This document shows positions 17,354 through 25,163 of a stretch of DNA of 64,000 nucleotides, piece by piece. The notes beneath the pieces are model-generated. The model did no database searches, was not told the DNA's origin, and saw nothing but the letters and a program-made list of their open reading frames with translations. Within the stretch, counting starts at the first letter, position 1, and each line of letters opens with the position of its first letter. The DNA comes from an uncultured Pelagibacteraceae bacterium (GTDB lineage: Bacteria; Pseudomonadota; Alphaproteobacteria; Pelagibacterales; Pelagibacteraceae): NCBI GenBank assembly GCA_902521075.1, contig CABYQM010000002.1:78414-142413 (forward strand). The letters are read 5' to 3'. Position numbers and translations under genes: made by a program.

Positions 17354-18702
17354 AGCCAGATGTCGCTTGTGCAATCTCCACCTGGATATCTACTTTCATG
17401 GCACCTACTAGGTCCATTTGGCTCTTTGCCAAAATCAACAATAAAATCTTTATTAATTTTCATTCCTCCATTTTCAACATCACAATCAATCATAATCATT
17501 GCTCCACCCTGTTTTCTAATTTCAGGATAAAATTGATTATCCCAAGTAGAAAATAATGATGTTGTTACATACATTCTTTTGCCATCTAAAGATAATTGAT
17601 ACATTTGAGGTCCACCAGCAATTTTAACACCATTTACTTCTGGAGCCTTTCCTAACAATCCACCCATCCAAACTTGACCAGTTAATTTTGGTTTATGCGG
17701 ATCTGAAATATCGTATTGCCTCATATCCCCATGAAGCCAATTATTTATATATAGATATTTATCATCCATTGAAACTAATATCGCTGACATAACCCCAGGT
17801 ACAGGGATTGGCCAGTCAGGATGTGGTTCATTTTCAACATCGATTATTTTTTCCCATTCCCATTTTCCCTCTTTTGATTTCCAAAAATGAATTACATTTG
17901 CACTTAGCGCTGCACCACAAAATCCATGACTACTGTCAGGATTATGCATAAATTTTACTTCTAATGGTATTAAACCATCCTCACCTAAATACATTGTTTG
18001 AACTGGCTCTTTTTTTTTAAAATCCCAAACATGAAGTCGTCTACCATATTTCAAATGACCAACTTCCTCTAAATCAAATCCAGGCATAAAAGTATTAGGG
18101 GCAGCCCATTCAGAACTAACCATCACATTATGTCTTGGTTGGTACCAGAAGTCATAACTAAAAGGTATGTCTCCCATTGAATTTTCCCATCTACCTACAA
18201 TTTCAAAATCTTTGTTTAAATGTAAATATCCTCCTGGAGCTTCTCCTCTTGCATCTCCTAGAAAAGAAATGATAATTTCAGAACCTAGGCAATGAACTGT
18301 ATGCGGTCCTGATAAATTAGTTTTTTTCTTTATTTCAGATCCATCTACTACTTTATGTATTTTTGGAGCTCTAGGATCGGATGCAGTATCAACAACATAA
18401 ATATTATTTGATCTAACACCTGGAACTAATAAATATTTTCTGCTCATTTTTAAGTCGCCATGACAAGAAGAACATGCATTCCATCCCATATGATGCAATT
18501 CATCACCAATACCTGGCATTTCAAGCCTATGAATTACTTTAGAATAAGTAGGGCTTTGAGGATCAACATCGACGGTTGCTAAGTAGTCTGGTTTTTGTAT
18601 TCCTGTCCCTGTGTAAATCGCTATAGTATATAAAAGCTTTTCTTTTGGTGCTTTTATTGCTTCTGCAGGACTAGCATATCCGGGACCACAACATCCATCC
18701 AT
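17350..18702 (-). CDS. SBP56 / methanethiol oxidase family protein
   Basis: The 450-residue protein belongs to the selenium-binding protein (SELENBP1/SBP56) family. The N-terminus MDGCCGPGYASPAEA carries the conserved Cys, and HHMGWNACSSCHGD, SSEWAAPNTF and a HGFCGAALSAN block match the family's metal-binding beta-propeller. Characterised bacterial members (MtoX) oxidise methanethiol to formaldehyde, sulfide and hydrogen peroxide using a copper centre. No signal peptide is evident in this copy, although bacterial MtoX is usually exported. A strong AAAGGAG precedes the ATG. Methanethiol oxidation would suit a DMSP-demethylating cell, but activity is inferred. Confidence 0.8.
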   Translation of the reverse strand: MDGCCGPGYASPAEAIKAPKEKLLYTIAIYTGTGIQKPDYLATVDVDPQSPTYSKVIHRLEMPGIGDELHHMGWNACSSCHGDLKMSRKYLLVPGVRSNNIYVVDTASDPRAPKIHKVVDGSEIKKKTNLSGPHTVHCLGSEIIISFLGDARGEAPGGYLHLNKDFEIVGRWENSMGDIPFSYDFWYQPRHNVMVSSEWAAPNTFMPGFDLEEVGHLKYGRRLHVWDFKKKEPVQTMYLGEDGLIPLEVKFMHNPDSSHGFCGAALSANVIHFWKSKEGKWEWEKIIDVENEPHPDWPIPVPGVMSAILVSMDDKYLYINNWLHGDMRQYDISDPHKPKLTGQVWMGGLLGKAPEVNGVKIAGGPQMYQLSLDGKRMYVTTSLFSTWDNQFYPEIRKQGGAMIMIDCDVENGGMKINKDFIVDFGKEPNGPSRCHESRYPGGDCTSDIWL

Positions 18703-18762
18703 GATTGATTTTCTCCTTTAATTACAACTTAATCTTTTTTTTAAGTGACTTCAACTTAATGG

Positions 18763-19536
18763 TTATTTGTTTTTCCAACTTGGATTTCTTTTTTCTATAA
18801 ATGCACTTATACCCTCTTTAGCATCATAAGATGACATATTAAGTGTCATCATCTTGCTTGTATAATCATAAGCTTTGTTAAGAGGCATTTCTAATTGTTT
18901 ATAAAAACCCTTTTTACCTATTTTGATAGTTAAATTTGATTTTGAAGATATTTTTTTTGCGATATCTAAAACTTTTTTATTTAAAGTTTTTGGACTGTAA
19001 TGATCATTAATTAATCCGATTTCCTTTGCATATTTTGCACTAATTGGATCACCGGTAAGTAGCATTTCCATCATTCTTTTTCTGCTAATTTTTCGGCTGA
19101 CAGCTACCATTGGTGTACTGCAAAATAATCCAATTTTTACTCCAGGTGTAGCAAACGTTGCTGAGTTCGTACTATATGCAAGATCACAACTGGCAGCTAA
19201 TTGACATCCTGCTGCATAAGCAGCACCATGAACTTTTGCTATTACTGGTTTGTTTCCTTCTACTATTTGCATCATTAATTTTGAACAAAGTTTAAAGAGT
19301 TTTAGATGATTAGATCTATTTTTTATACCCCTTACCTCTTTTAAGTTATGGCCTGCACTAAATCCTTTTCCAGCTCCCTCTAAAATAATGACCCTTGTTT
19401 CTTTATCATTATCTAATTTTTTGAATGCCTTTAATAAAGATGAAAGAGTTTTGTAGGATAATGAATTATAAGTTTTTGGATCATTAATTAAAACTCTTTT
19501 GACGCCTGGTGATAATTTATTTATTTTTACAGTCAC
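18763..19536 (-). CDS. Enoyl-CoA hydratase/isomerase-fold protein, catalytic acids not conserved (ECHDC3-like)
   Basis: The 257-residue crotonase-fold protein has ILEGAGKGFSAGHNLKEV and the oxyanion segment HGAAYAAGCQLAASCDLA. In hydratases the two catalytic glutamates sit in GGGCELA and PEIKLG-type blocks; here the equivalent positions read Gln112 (GCQLA) and Gly132 (PGVKIG). It therefore resembles the ECHDC3-like subgroup, whose function is poorly known, more than a true hydratase. It overlaps nothing but follows the nucleotidyltransferase gene directly. A role in CoA-thioester hydrolysis, isomerisation or decarboxylation is possible. Confidence 0.78.
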   Translation of the reverse strand: MTVKINKLSPGVKRVLINDPKTYNSLSYKTLSSLLKAFKKLDNDKETRVIILEGAGKGFSAGHNLKEVRGIKNRSNHLKLFKLCSKLMMQIVEGNKPVIAKVHGAAYAAGCQLAASCDLAYSTNSATFATPGVKIGLFCSTPMVAVSRKISRKRMMEMLLTGDPISAKYAKEIGLINDHYSPKTLNKKVLDIAKKISSKSNLTIKIGKKGFYKQLEMPLNKAYDYTSKMMTLNMSSYDAKEGISAFIEKRNPSWKNK

Positions 19537-19911
19537 TTATTTTAATTTACCTTCTTCTCTCATCTTAGCTCTAATTTTTGTTGCTGAAATTTTTTGAATT
19601 TCTTCAGGCAAAACTATTTCTTCAATTTTATATCCAACACCTCTTCCATAACAAATATTTGTAATATTAGGGACAAGCATAATTTTAAACCTGCCCTCAA
19701 ACTCTGGATTAAGTTTTTCCTCAATATTTTTTTTGACAGTTTCAAAATCAAATGGGTTATCATCAACACCTTGTACATCTCTAATTTGAATACATACTTG
19801 TCCAGTTTTTTTTATAATTTCCTTAAATAGAGTATGGTGACCATCATGAAACGGTTGCCATCTTCCTAACATTTGAGCTGTTGGTTTTTTATTATCCCAT
19901 TGATACGTCAT
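19537..19911 (-). CDS. HxGH-type nucleotidyltransferase (cytidylyltransferase/NMN adenylyltransferase-like)
   Basis: The start is taken as the ATG at 19911 (124 aa), overlapping the kinase stop in ATGA. The N-terminal GRWQPFHDGHHTLF is the nucleotide-binding HxGH motif. The C-terminal ISATKIRAKM is the second signature (ISxTxxR) of this superfamily. At 124 residues it is a minimal domain, comparable to glycerol-3-phosphate cytidylyltransferases. Together with the coupled kinase gene it could phosphorylate and then nucleotidylate a small molecule, but the substrate is unknown. Confidence 0.75.
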   Translation of the reverse strand: MTYQWDNKKPTAQMLGRWQPFHDGHHTLFKEIIKKTGQVCIQIRDVQGVDDNPFDFETVKKNIEEKLNPEFEGRFKIMLVPNITNICYGRGVGYKIEEIVLPEEIQKISATKIRAKMREEGKLK

Positions 19912-20318
19912 TTGCTTATCTCCTTTAAAATCTTTGGTGCCCAAGACTTAGCATCTTGTGTGGTAACATGAAAATTATATTTTTCTGGTTTAATAAACAT
20001 TTTATTAGTGTCATCAAATCTACCTTCTTTTATTGTATCTACCCAAACTACATAATCTGCAGGAAATAAACTTCTTGCTTTTGGAGTCGGGCAAATAAAA
20101 TCTGCAATCACATAATTTCCTTCGTTTTTTAATTTTAATGCAAAGTCAGCCATTCTTTTTGCTTGTCTTGTTCTTCCCTCTTCTGAAAAATCCCAATCGT
20201 TTGCAGCTTTTCTTACTTCATCTGCATTTAATCTTTTTGCATTCAATAAAGGAGCAAGTTCATCAGCTAATGTAGTTTTTCCAGCACCTGGAAGTCCCAT
20301 GATTAATATAATTTTCAT
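19908..20318 (-). CDS. APS-kinase-like P-loop kinase
   Basis: The 136-residue protein has a P-loop GLPGAGKTT at residues about 8-16, then NADEVRKAANDWDFSEEGRTRQAKRMAD, close to the substrate-binding segment of adenylylsulfate kinases (CysC). A VIADFICPTPKAR segment stands where APS kinases have ISPFR-type sequence. It is shorter than CysC (about 200 aa). SAR11 cells are known to lack assimilatory sulfate reduction and to need reduced sulfur, and no other sulfate-activation gene is here, so APS is an unlikely substrate. Overlap with the nucleotidyltransferase gene implies that the two act together. Confidence 0.72.
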   Translation of the reverse strand: MKIILIMGLPGAGKTTLADELAPLLNAKRLNADEVRKAANDWDFSEEGRTRQAKRMADFALKLKNEGNYVIADFICPTPKARSLFPADYVVWVDTIKEGRFDDTNKMFIKPEKYNFHVTTQDAKSWAPKILKEISK

Positions 20319-20333
20319 ATTTAGGTTTTAACT

Positions 20334-21509
20334 TTAAATTAAATTACCAGCAACCCACTTATGAAAATGATGTGTTGGATTGTCCATGTTTGGTGAAAAA
20401 TTACCACCATTATAAGCTGGAGAATTTCTTCCTATTTGCATACTTTGAATTATATCTACATCTTCTTTTTGAATATCTTCCCATTGTTTGTGATTTTTTT
20501 GTCTTAGAGATTTATATTTTGTTGAAGTTGCCGCCTCATCTCCTACATAATAAATTTCCATATGTTCTATTGTAAACTCATGATTGATTGGCTCTAACCA
20601 ATAAGCATAATAATGATCTTTGTGAATTCCCAACATTACGTTTGGGAATAACGCTACATACTCAGCTATATTTTCTTTTTCTTTAGGCCAATTAGGAAAG
20701 CAAGGAAACTTTTCTTTTCCTTCAAAACTTGGATTATAAACCACAGTTCCTTGTCCAGCGAAACGATTTGGCAGTCCCTGTATATGATAGTGATCTTCTA
20801 ACTTTGAATAAGAATTTAATCCTGGGTGAACCCAAGGCAAATGATAGCTTTCACAATAATTTTCAATTGCAAATTTCCAATTACATTTTGCATCTAATTT
20901 GAAATAACCATAGTCATTTGCATGATAAATTAATTCTCTATCTTTCAATGGCCAAAATTTTTCCCATCTTTGGCTTAAAGGACTAATGTAATCCTCAAAT
21001 GACATTTCATTGTTGTTAATATTAATCATAATTAGATCTAACCAAATATATGATCTTATCTCTTTTAAATTACTTTTTGATTTATCAAATCCAGGAGTTT
21101 GATGAATATTCATGCCACCTATATGAGGTGTAGCAATTAATTTTCCCTCTAAGTCATAAGACCATGAATGATATGAGCACCTCATAACATTTCTAATTTT
21201 GCCAGCTTCTTTTACTAATTTGACTCCTCTATGACTGCAAATATTATGAAAAACTTTTATTTCTTTATTTTTTGTTCTAACAATAAGTAAGGGTATTCCA
21301 AGTAAATCAATTGGTTTCACATCACCTTCATCTGGAATAGAACTTCCAACTCCAATGACGATCCACTTATCTTCAAATAATTTTTTTCTTTCAATTAAAG
21401 TATATTCTTTACTGATGTAACATTCATTTGGTAAACCATGAGCTTCGCTAATTGGTTTAGATACAATATCTAACTTTTGTTTATCTATAATATTGTAAAT
21501 TTCTGACAT
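20334..21509 (-). CDS. Rieske non-haem iron oxygenase, CntA/GbcA-like (quaternary amine type)
   Basis: The 391-residue oxygenase alpha subunit has a Rieske centre formed by C91/H93 and C111/H114 (CSHRG, then CSYHSW, 17 residues between). The mononuclear iron site is ENYCESYHLPWVHPG, with H223 and H228. The residue two positions before the first His, normally Asp in ring-hydroxylating oxygenases, is Glu220. Carnitine monooxygenase CntA and glycine betaine monooxygenase GbcA also carry Glu there, so a trimethylammonium substrate is likely. No reductase subunit lies in the window; the ferredoxin at 16973 is a candidate carrier. Confidence 0.83.
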   Translation of the reverse strand: MSEIYNIIDKQKLDIVSKPISEAHGLPNECYISKEYTLIERKKLFEDKWIVIGVGSSIPDEGDVKPIDLLGIPLLIVRTKNKEIKVFHNICSHRGVKLVKEAGKIRNVMRCSYHSWSYDLEGKLIATPHIGGMNIHQTPGFDKSKSNLKEIRSYIWLDLIMININNNEMSFEDYISPLSQRWEKFWPLKDRELIYHANDYGYFKLDAKCNWKFAIENYCESYHLPWVHPGLNSYSKLEDHYHIQGLPNRFAGQGTVVYNPSFEGKEKFPCFPNWPKEKENIAEYVALFPNVMLGIHKDHYYAYWLEPINHEFTIEHMEIYYVGDEAATSTKYKSLRQKNHKQWEDIQKEDVDIIQSMQIGRNSPAYNGGNFSPNMDNPTHHFHKWVAGNLI

Positions 21510-21512
21510 GGT

Positions 21513-22142
21513 TTATTTTATCACTTGATATAACCCTAACCAAGCATTTACGTCTTTGCTCGCAATGTAATCTGATTTAAAAAATTTTATTTCTTTCCAT
21601 TTATTTTGCTCTTTAAGTTGTTCAATTTTTTTATCAAAACCATATTCTTCATGTATTCCCTCATTAATAGTAAAACAGATAAATCCATCATTCTTTGTAA
21701 TCCTGATAAATTCTTCCAAAGCTGGTGGCTTTACATGTCCAAAAGTAAATGTACCAACACACATAACAGAGTCATATTCATCATCTTTTTTATTAATGGG
21801 TTGATTCAAGTCTACTTGTTCAAGCTTTTTATAAAGATCATTTGGTACTAATTCTAATAACTTTTTTGAAAGATCTGCCCCATAAAAATTTTTAAAACCA
21901 TATTTTTTTAATTCAACACCCACCAATCCAGTTCCACAACCAGCATCATAAATTTTTGCATCTTTGTTTTTTTGGAATTCTGAAAATACTTTTGTTGTTT
22001 CTTTTGGTCCTGTGTAATTCCAATCGACCATATCCTTATCATATTTATTACCATCTCCCCACTCATCATAATATTTCATTACTTCATCAGTGTCTTTTAG
22101 CTTATAGATGGGAATTTTGTTACCTACGTCTTTTTGAGCCAT
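21513..22142 (-). CDS. Class I SAM-dependent methyltransferase
   Basis: The 209-residue protein has motif I at IYDAGCGTGLVGVELKKYG (SAM-binding glycine loop), the acidic post-I residue in YGADLSK, and a later FICFTINEGI strand. The shape is close to WBSCR27-type small-molecule methyltransferases. It sits 3 bases upstream of the Rieske oxygenase gene and 8 bases downstream of egtD, so it is probably in the same transcript. It could methylate an amine, thiol or carboxyl group on the metabolite made or consumed by this operon. The substrate is unknown. Confidence 0.78.
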   Translation of the reverse strand: MAQKDVGNKIPIYKLKDTDEVMKYYDEWGDGNKYDKDMVDWNYTGPKETTKVFSEFQKNKDAKIYDAGCGTGLVGVELKKYGFKNFYGADLSKKLLELVPNDLYKKLEQVDLNQPINKKDDEYDSVMCVGTFTFGHVKPPALEEFIRITKNDGFICFTINEGIHEEYGFDKKIEQLKEQNKWKEIKFFKSDYIASKDVNAWLGLYQVIK

Positions 22143-22150
22143 AATAAAAC

Positions 22151-23113
22151 TTACTTCACTTTTAATAAAAAAACTCCAAAATAATTTTTTTTATCTGTAA
22201 AATATTTTAAGACTTTAAAGCCTGATTTATTAACTAATTTAACAAAGTTATTTTTTGAATATTTGTGAGAATTTTCAGTATGAATGCTTTCGTCTTTAAT
22301 AAATTTTATATTTTTTTTATTAATTTTTAACGTGAAATTTTTTTTTGAAATAAGATGCATTTCAATTCTATTTTTTTTTAAATTGTAAAATGCTTTATGA
22401 TCAAAATTCTTAGTTTGAAAATTTGAATTACAAATTTTGTTTACTACATTTAATATATTTTTATTAAATTTAGCTGTAACTCCCGATTTATCATTGTAAG
22501 CATTTTCAAGGGTCTTCTTATTTTTGATTAAATCAACCCCAATTACTAAATAAGAATTTTTGCCTATAATTTTTGAAAAATTTTTTAGTATTTTTTTTGC
22601 ATTTTTAGGTAAATAATTTCCTATGGTCGATCCTGGAAAAAAACTGACTATTTTTTTTTTATTTTTTAAAATTTTATTTAATCTATTTGTCTGACTAAAG
22701 TCTGCACATATTGCCGTTACTTTTAAATCTGAGAATTTTTTTGCTATTATTGATGCATTTTCAAACAAATATTCCTTGCTAATATCTATAGGAATGTATT
22801 CTTTAGGTTCACTTAATAATTTTATAAATTTATTAATTTTTTTATTCGAGCCACTACCAAATTCTACAATTGTTGAATTAATTGGTAATTTCTTTCTTAT
22901 TTCTTTTTCTAAGTTATCTAGTATTCCTAACTCTTTATTTGTTGGGTAATATTCTTTGAGGTTTGTAATTTTATTAAATAACTTCGAACCTTTTTCATCA
23001 TAAAAATATTTAGGTAGTAAATATTTTTGTTTTTTATTTAATAATCCTTGTAAGATTAATTTTTTATCATCTTGAATTTGATTGTTTATGTTTATTAATT
23101 TTAAATTAGTCAC
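22151..23113 (-). CDS. egtD: L-histidine N-alpha-methyltransferase (ergothioneine synthesis)
   Basis: The 320-residue protein matches EgtD. It has KEYYPTNKELGIL, the SAM-binding VEFGSGSNKKI, and FFPGSTIGNYLP, all typical of this histidine-specific family. EgtD trimethylates histidine to hercynine. Its ATG overlaps the egtB stop by one base. The sequence is unusually Lys/Asn rich and the gene is among the most AT-rich here, but the domain is intact. Confidence 0.92.
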   Translation of the reverse strand: MTNLKLININNQIQDDKKLILQGLLNKKQKYLLPKYFYDEKGSKLFNKITNLKEYYPTNKELGILDNLEKEIRKKLPINSTIVEFGSGSNKKINKFIKLLSEPKEYIPIDISKEYLFENASIIAKKFSDLKVTAICADFSQTNRLNKILKNKKKIVSFFPGSTIGNYLPKNAKKILKNFSKIIGKNSYLVIGVDLIKNKKTLENAYNDKSGVTAKFNKNILNVVNKICNSNFQTKNFDHKAFYNLKKNRIEMHLISKKNFTLKINKKNIKFIKDESIHTENSHKYSKNNFVKLVNKSGFKVLKYFTDKKNYFGVFLLKVK

Positions 23114-24330
23114 TAGATGTCGTCAGCTAGTCTGACACCACAAAACTGCCAAGTATCACTTGGGTAAAAGAAATTTCTATAAGATGCTCTGACATGATTA
23201 ATAGATGTAGAATGTGAGCCACCTTTTAAAACAAACTGATTACACATGAACTTATTATTATATTCTCCTAGATTTCCTTCATAAGGTTTGTATTTTTTGT
23301 AAGGTGTGTAGTTACTACTTGTCCAAGCCCATAAATTTCCATAAACATCATCTGCCTTTTCCTCTACTTCATGAAAAATTTTATTTTCTAAAAAATTACC
23401 TTTTTTTTCAGATTGTTTTAAAAAATACTCTAGTTCAAATTCAGTCGGTAATCTTTTGTTTTTGTATCTTGCAAAAGCATCTGCTTCATAGAAACTTATA
23501 TGAGAAACTGGCTTTTCATTATCAATTTTTTTTACACCGTTTAATGTAAAATAATTATTATTATCTATCCAATACATTGGTTTTTCTAATTTGTTATTAT
23601 TTACAAAATCCCATCCATCAGATAACCAATACTCGTGGTTTTTGTATCCTCCGTCATTAATAAATTCTTTCCACTCTCCATTAGTAACAAATGAATATAT
23701 TTTAAAAGGATCTAATTGTGTTTCTGATACTGGTAATTCGTTATCGTAACAAAAAATATCCTCGTTATTTCCGTATTTAAATTTTTTAGTAGTTTCTAGT
23801 GTCAATTCATTTTCTTCTTTTGCAGTTGGTTTTTCGTCGTTTGAATTATAAGTCGGCATCAATGGATTGTTGTAAAAAATATTTTTAATATCCATTAACA
23901 TTAATTCCTGATGCTGTTGTTCGTGATTTGAACCTAGTTCAACTAAAAATGATGTTCTGTTATTTTTTGTTCTTTTTAAAAAATCAATAATATTTTCAGT
24001 TACATAATGTCTATATTTTACAACATCTTTTAAGATGGGTCTATTTAGTGAACCTCTCTTATTTCGAGGATTGTACTCACCTACAGAATTATAATACGAA
24101 TTAAATATGTAATTATAATCTTTGTTAAAAGGTTTGTAACTTTCATCCAATTCTGACAAGATGAATTTTTCAAAGAACCATGTGGTGTGACCAAGATGCC
24201 ACTTAAGAGGACTAACATTTTTGCTGGGCTGTATGACCATATCCTCAGCCTCTAAATTCTCACACAGGGATAGAGTTTGTTGTCTTGTTTTGGAGAATAA
24301 TTCTGTGATTTGAGATAATTTATTTTCCAT
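23113..24330 (-). CDS. egtB: Ergothioneine sulfoxide synthase (EgtB)
   Basis: The 405-residue protein has an N-terminal DinB-like domain (PLKWHLGHTTWFFEKFIL, then NHEQQHQELMLMDIKN), which supplies the three iron-binding histidines. The C-terminal formylglycine-generating-enzyme-like domain has LPTEFELEYF, GNLWAWTSS, LKGGSH and YPSDTWQFCGVRLA. EgtB oxidatively couples hercynine to cysteine or gamma-glutamylcysteine. It is the first gene of the minus-strand run and is coupled to egtD. No egtE-type C-S lyase was recognised in the window. Absence of a fused methyltransferase argues against OvoA (ovothiol). Confidence 0.9.
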   Translation of the reverse strand: MENKLSQITELFSKTRQQTLSLCENLEAEDMVIQPSKNVSPLKWHLGHTTWFFEKFILSELDESYKPFNKDYNYIFNSYYNSVGEYNPRNKRGSLNRPILKDVVKYRHYVTENIIDFLKRTKNNRTSFLVELGSNHEQQHQELMLMDIKNIFYNNPLMPTYNSNDEKPTAKEENELTLETTKKFKYGNNEDIFCYDNELPVSETQLDPFKIYSFVTNGEWKEFINDGGYKNHEYWLSDGWDFVNNNKLEKPMYWIDNNNYFTLNGVKKIDNEKPVSHISFYEADAFARYKNKRLPTEFELEYFLKQSEKKGNFLENKIFHEVEEKADDVYGNLWAWTSSNYTPYKKYKPYEGNLGEYNNKFMCNQFVLKGGSHSTSINHVRASYRNFFYPSDTWQFCGVRLADDI

Positions 24331-24434
24331 GACTAAATTTAATTAAATTTTCAGATCATGACAATGGGTTACAATGTGTTCATCTGTTTAATATTTTTAT
24401 AGACACGGAATATAAAATAATTAAGAATTTACTT

Positions 24435-25163
24435 ATGAATTTTTCTTTAGAAATAGGTCCTAAAACTGATTTAAGCACGTTACCGAAGGTAAAAGATGTT
24501 TATGTTACAATGCTACCTGGGGGTGATTATAAAGAGACCGCTCAACAGTCTGGAGAGTTAGTTAAAGAGGGATTTAATCCAGTTCCTCACTTCCCAGCAA
24601 GGTCAATAAATGATGAAAATCAGCTGAAAGATTATGTTTCTAGATGTAAAGATTTGGGTGTTAAGCAGGTCTTGGTGATAGGTGGAAGTCGTGACCCGAT
24701 CGGAAAATTTGATAGCTCATATCAAATGCTAGAGACAGGGTTTTTTGATGGTATCAAGATTGGAATTGCTGGACATCCCGAGGGGAGTCCTGATATATCC
24801 GACTCTGATTTAGAAAAAGCTATGATAGATAAAAAGCCTTATGCTGATTATATAGTTACACAGTGGCTAATGGATACTCAGCCTATTATAGATTTTATCT
24901 CAAAACAAACAATACCAGTTCATGTTGGAATAACTGGGCCAATGAAAATATCTAGCTTAATTAAATTTGCTAATATTGTAGGGGCAAAAAATTCCATTAA
25001 CTTTCTTAAATCTAATTTTAGTAAGGCGTTAGATTTATTGAAACCTAAAGACCCTAATGATTTAATTGGGAAAGTTAAATCGCATACTGATTATTTCCAC
25101 ATTTATACATTCGGCGGCTTGAAGGAAACTAACAAGTGGTTGAAGGAGAATAACTATGTCTAA
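24435..25163 (+). CDS. Methylenetetrahydrofolate reductase-like protein
   Basis: The 242-residue protein has a (beta/alpha)8-barrel pattern like MetF: YVTMLPGGDYKET at strand 1, VKQVLVIGGSRDP with the folate-binding region, IKIGIAGHPEGSPD, then DYIVTQWLMDTQPIIDFI. MetF is usually about 290 aa, so this is a short member. Its stop overlaps the start of the DmdA/GcvT-like gene by 8 bases. It probably oxidises the methyl-THF produced by that enzyme to methylene-THF, or works in reverse. It diverges from egtB across 104 bases. Confidence 0.8.
   Translation: MNFSLEIGPKTDLSTLPKVKDVYVTMLPGGDYKETAQQSGELVKEGFNPVPHFPARSINDENQLKDYVSRCKDLGVKQVLVIGGSRDPIGKFDSSYQMLETGFFDGIKIGIAGHPEGSPDISDSDLEKAMIDKKPYADYIVTQWLMDTQPIIDFISKQTIPVHVGITGPMKISSLIKFANIVGAKNSINFLKSNFSKALDLLKPKDPNDLIGKVKSHTDYFHIYTFGGLKETNKWLKENNYV

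Noticed and set aside
24331-24434. Possible riboswitch before the MetF-like gene
   Set aside because: The 104 bases are AT-rich with no SAM-V, SAM-II or glycine-riboswitch-like conserved core or stable stems that I could find.
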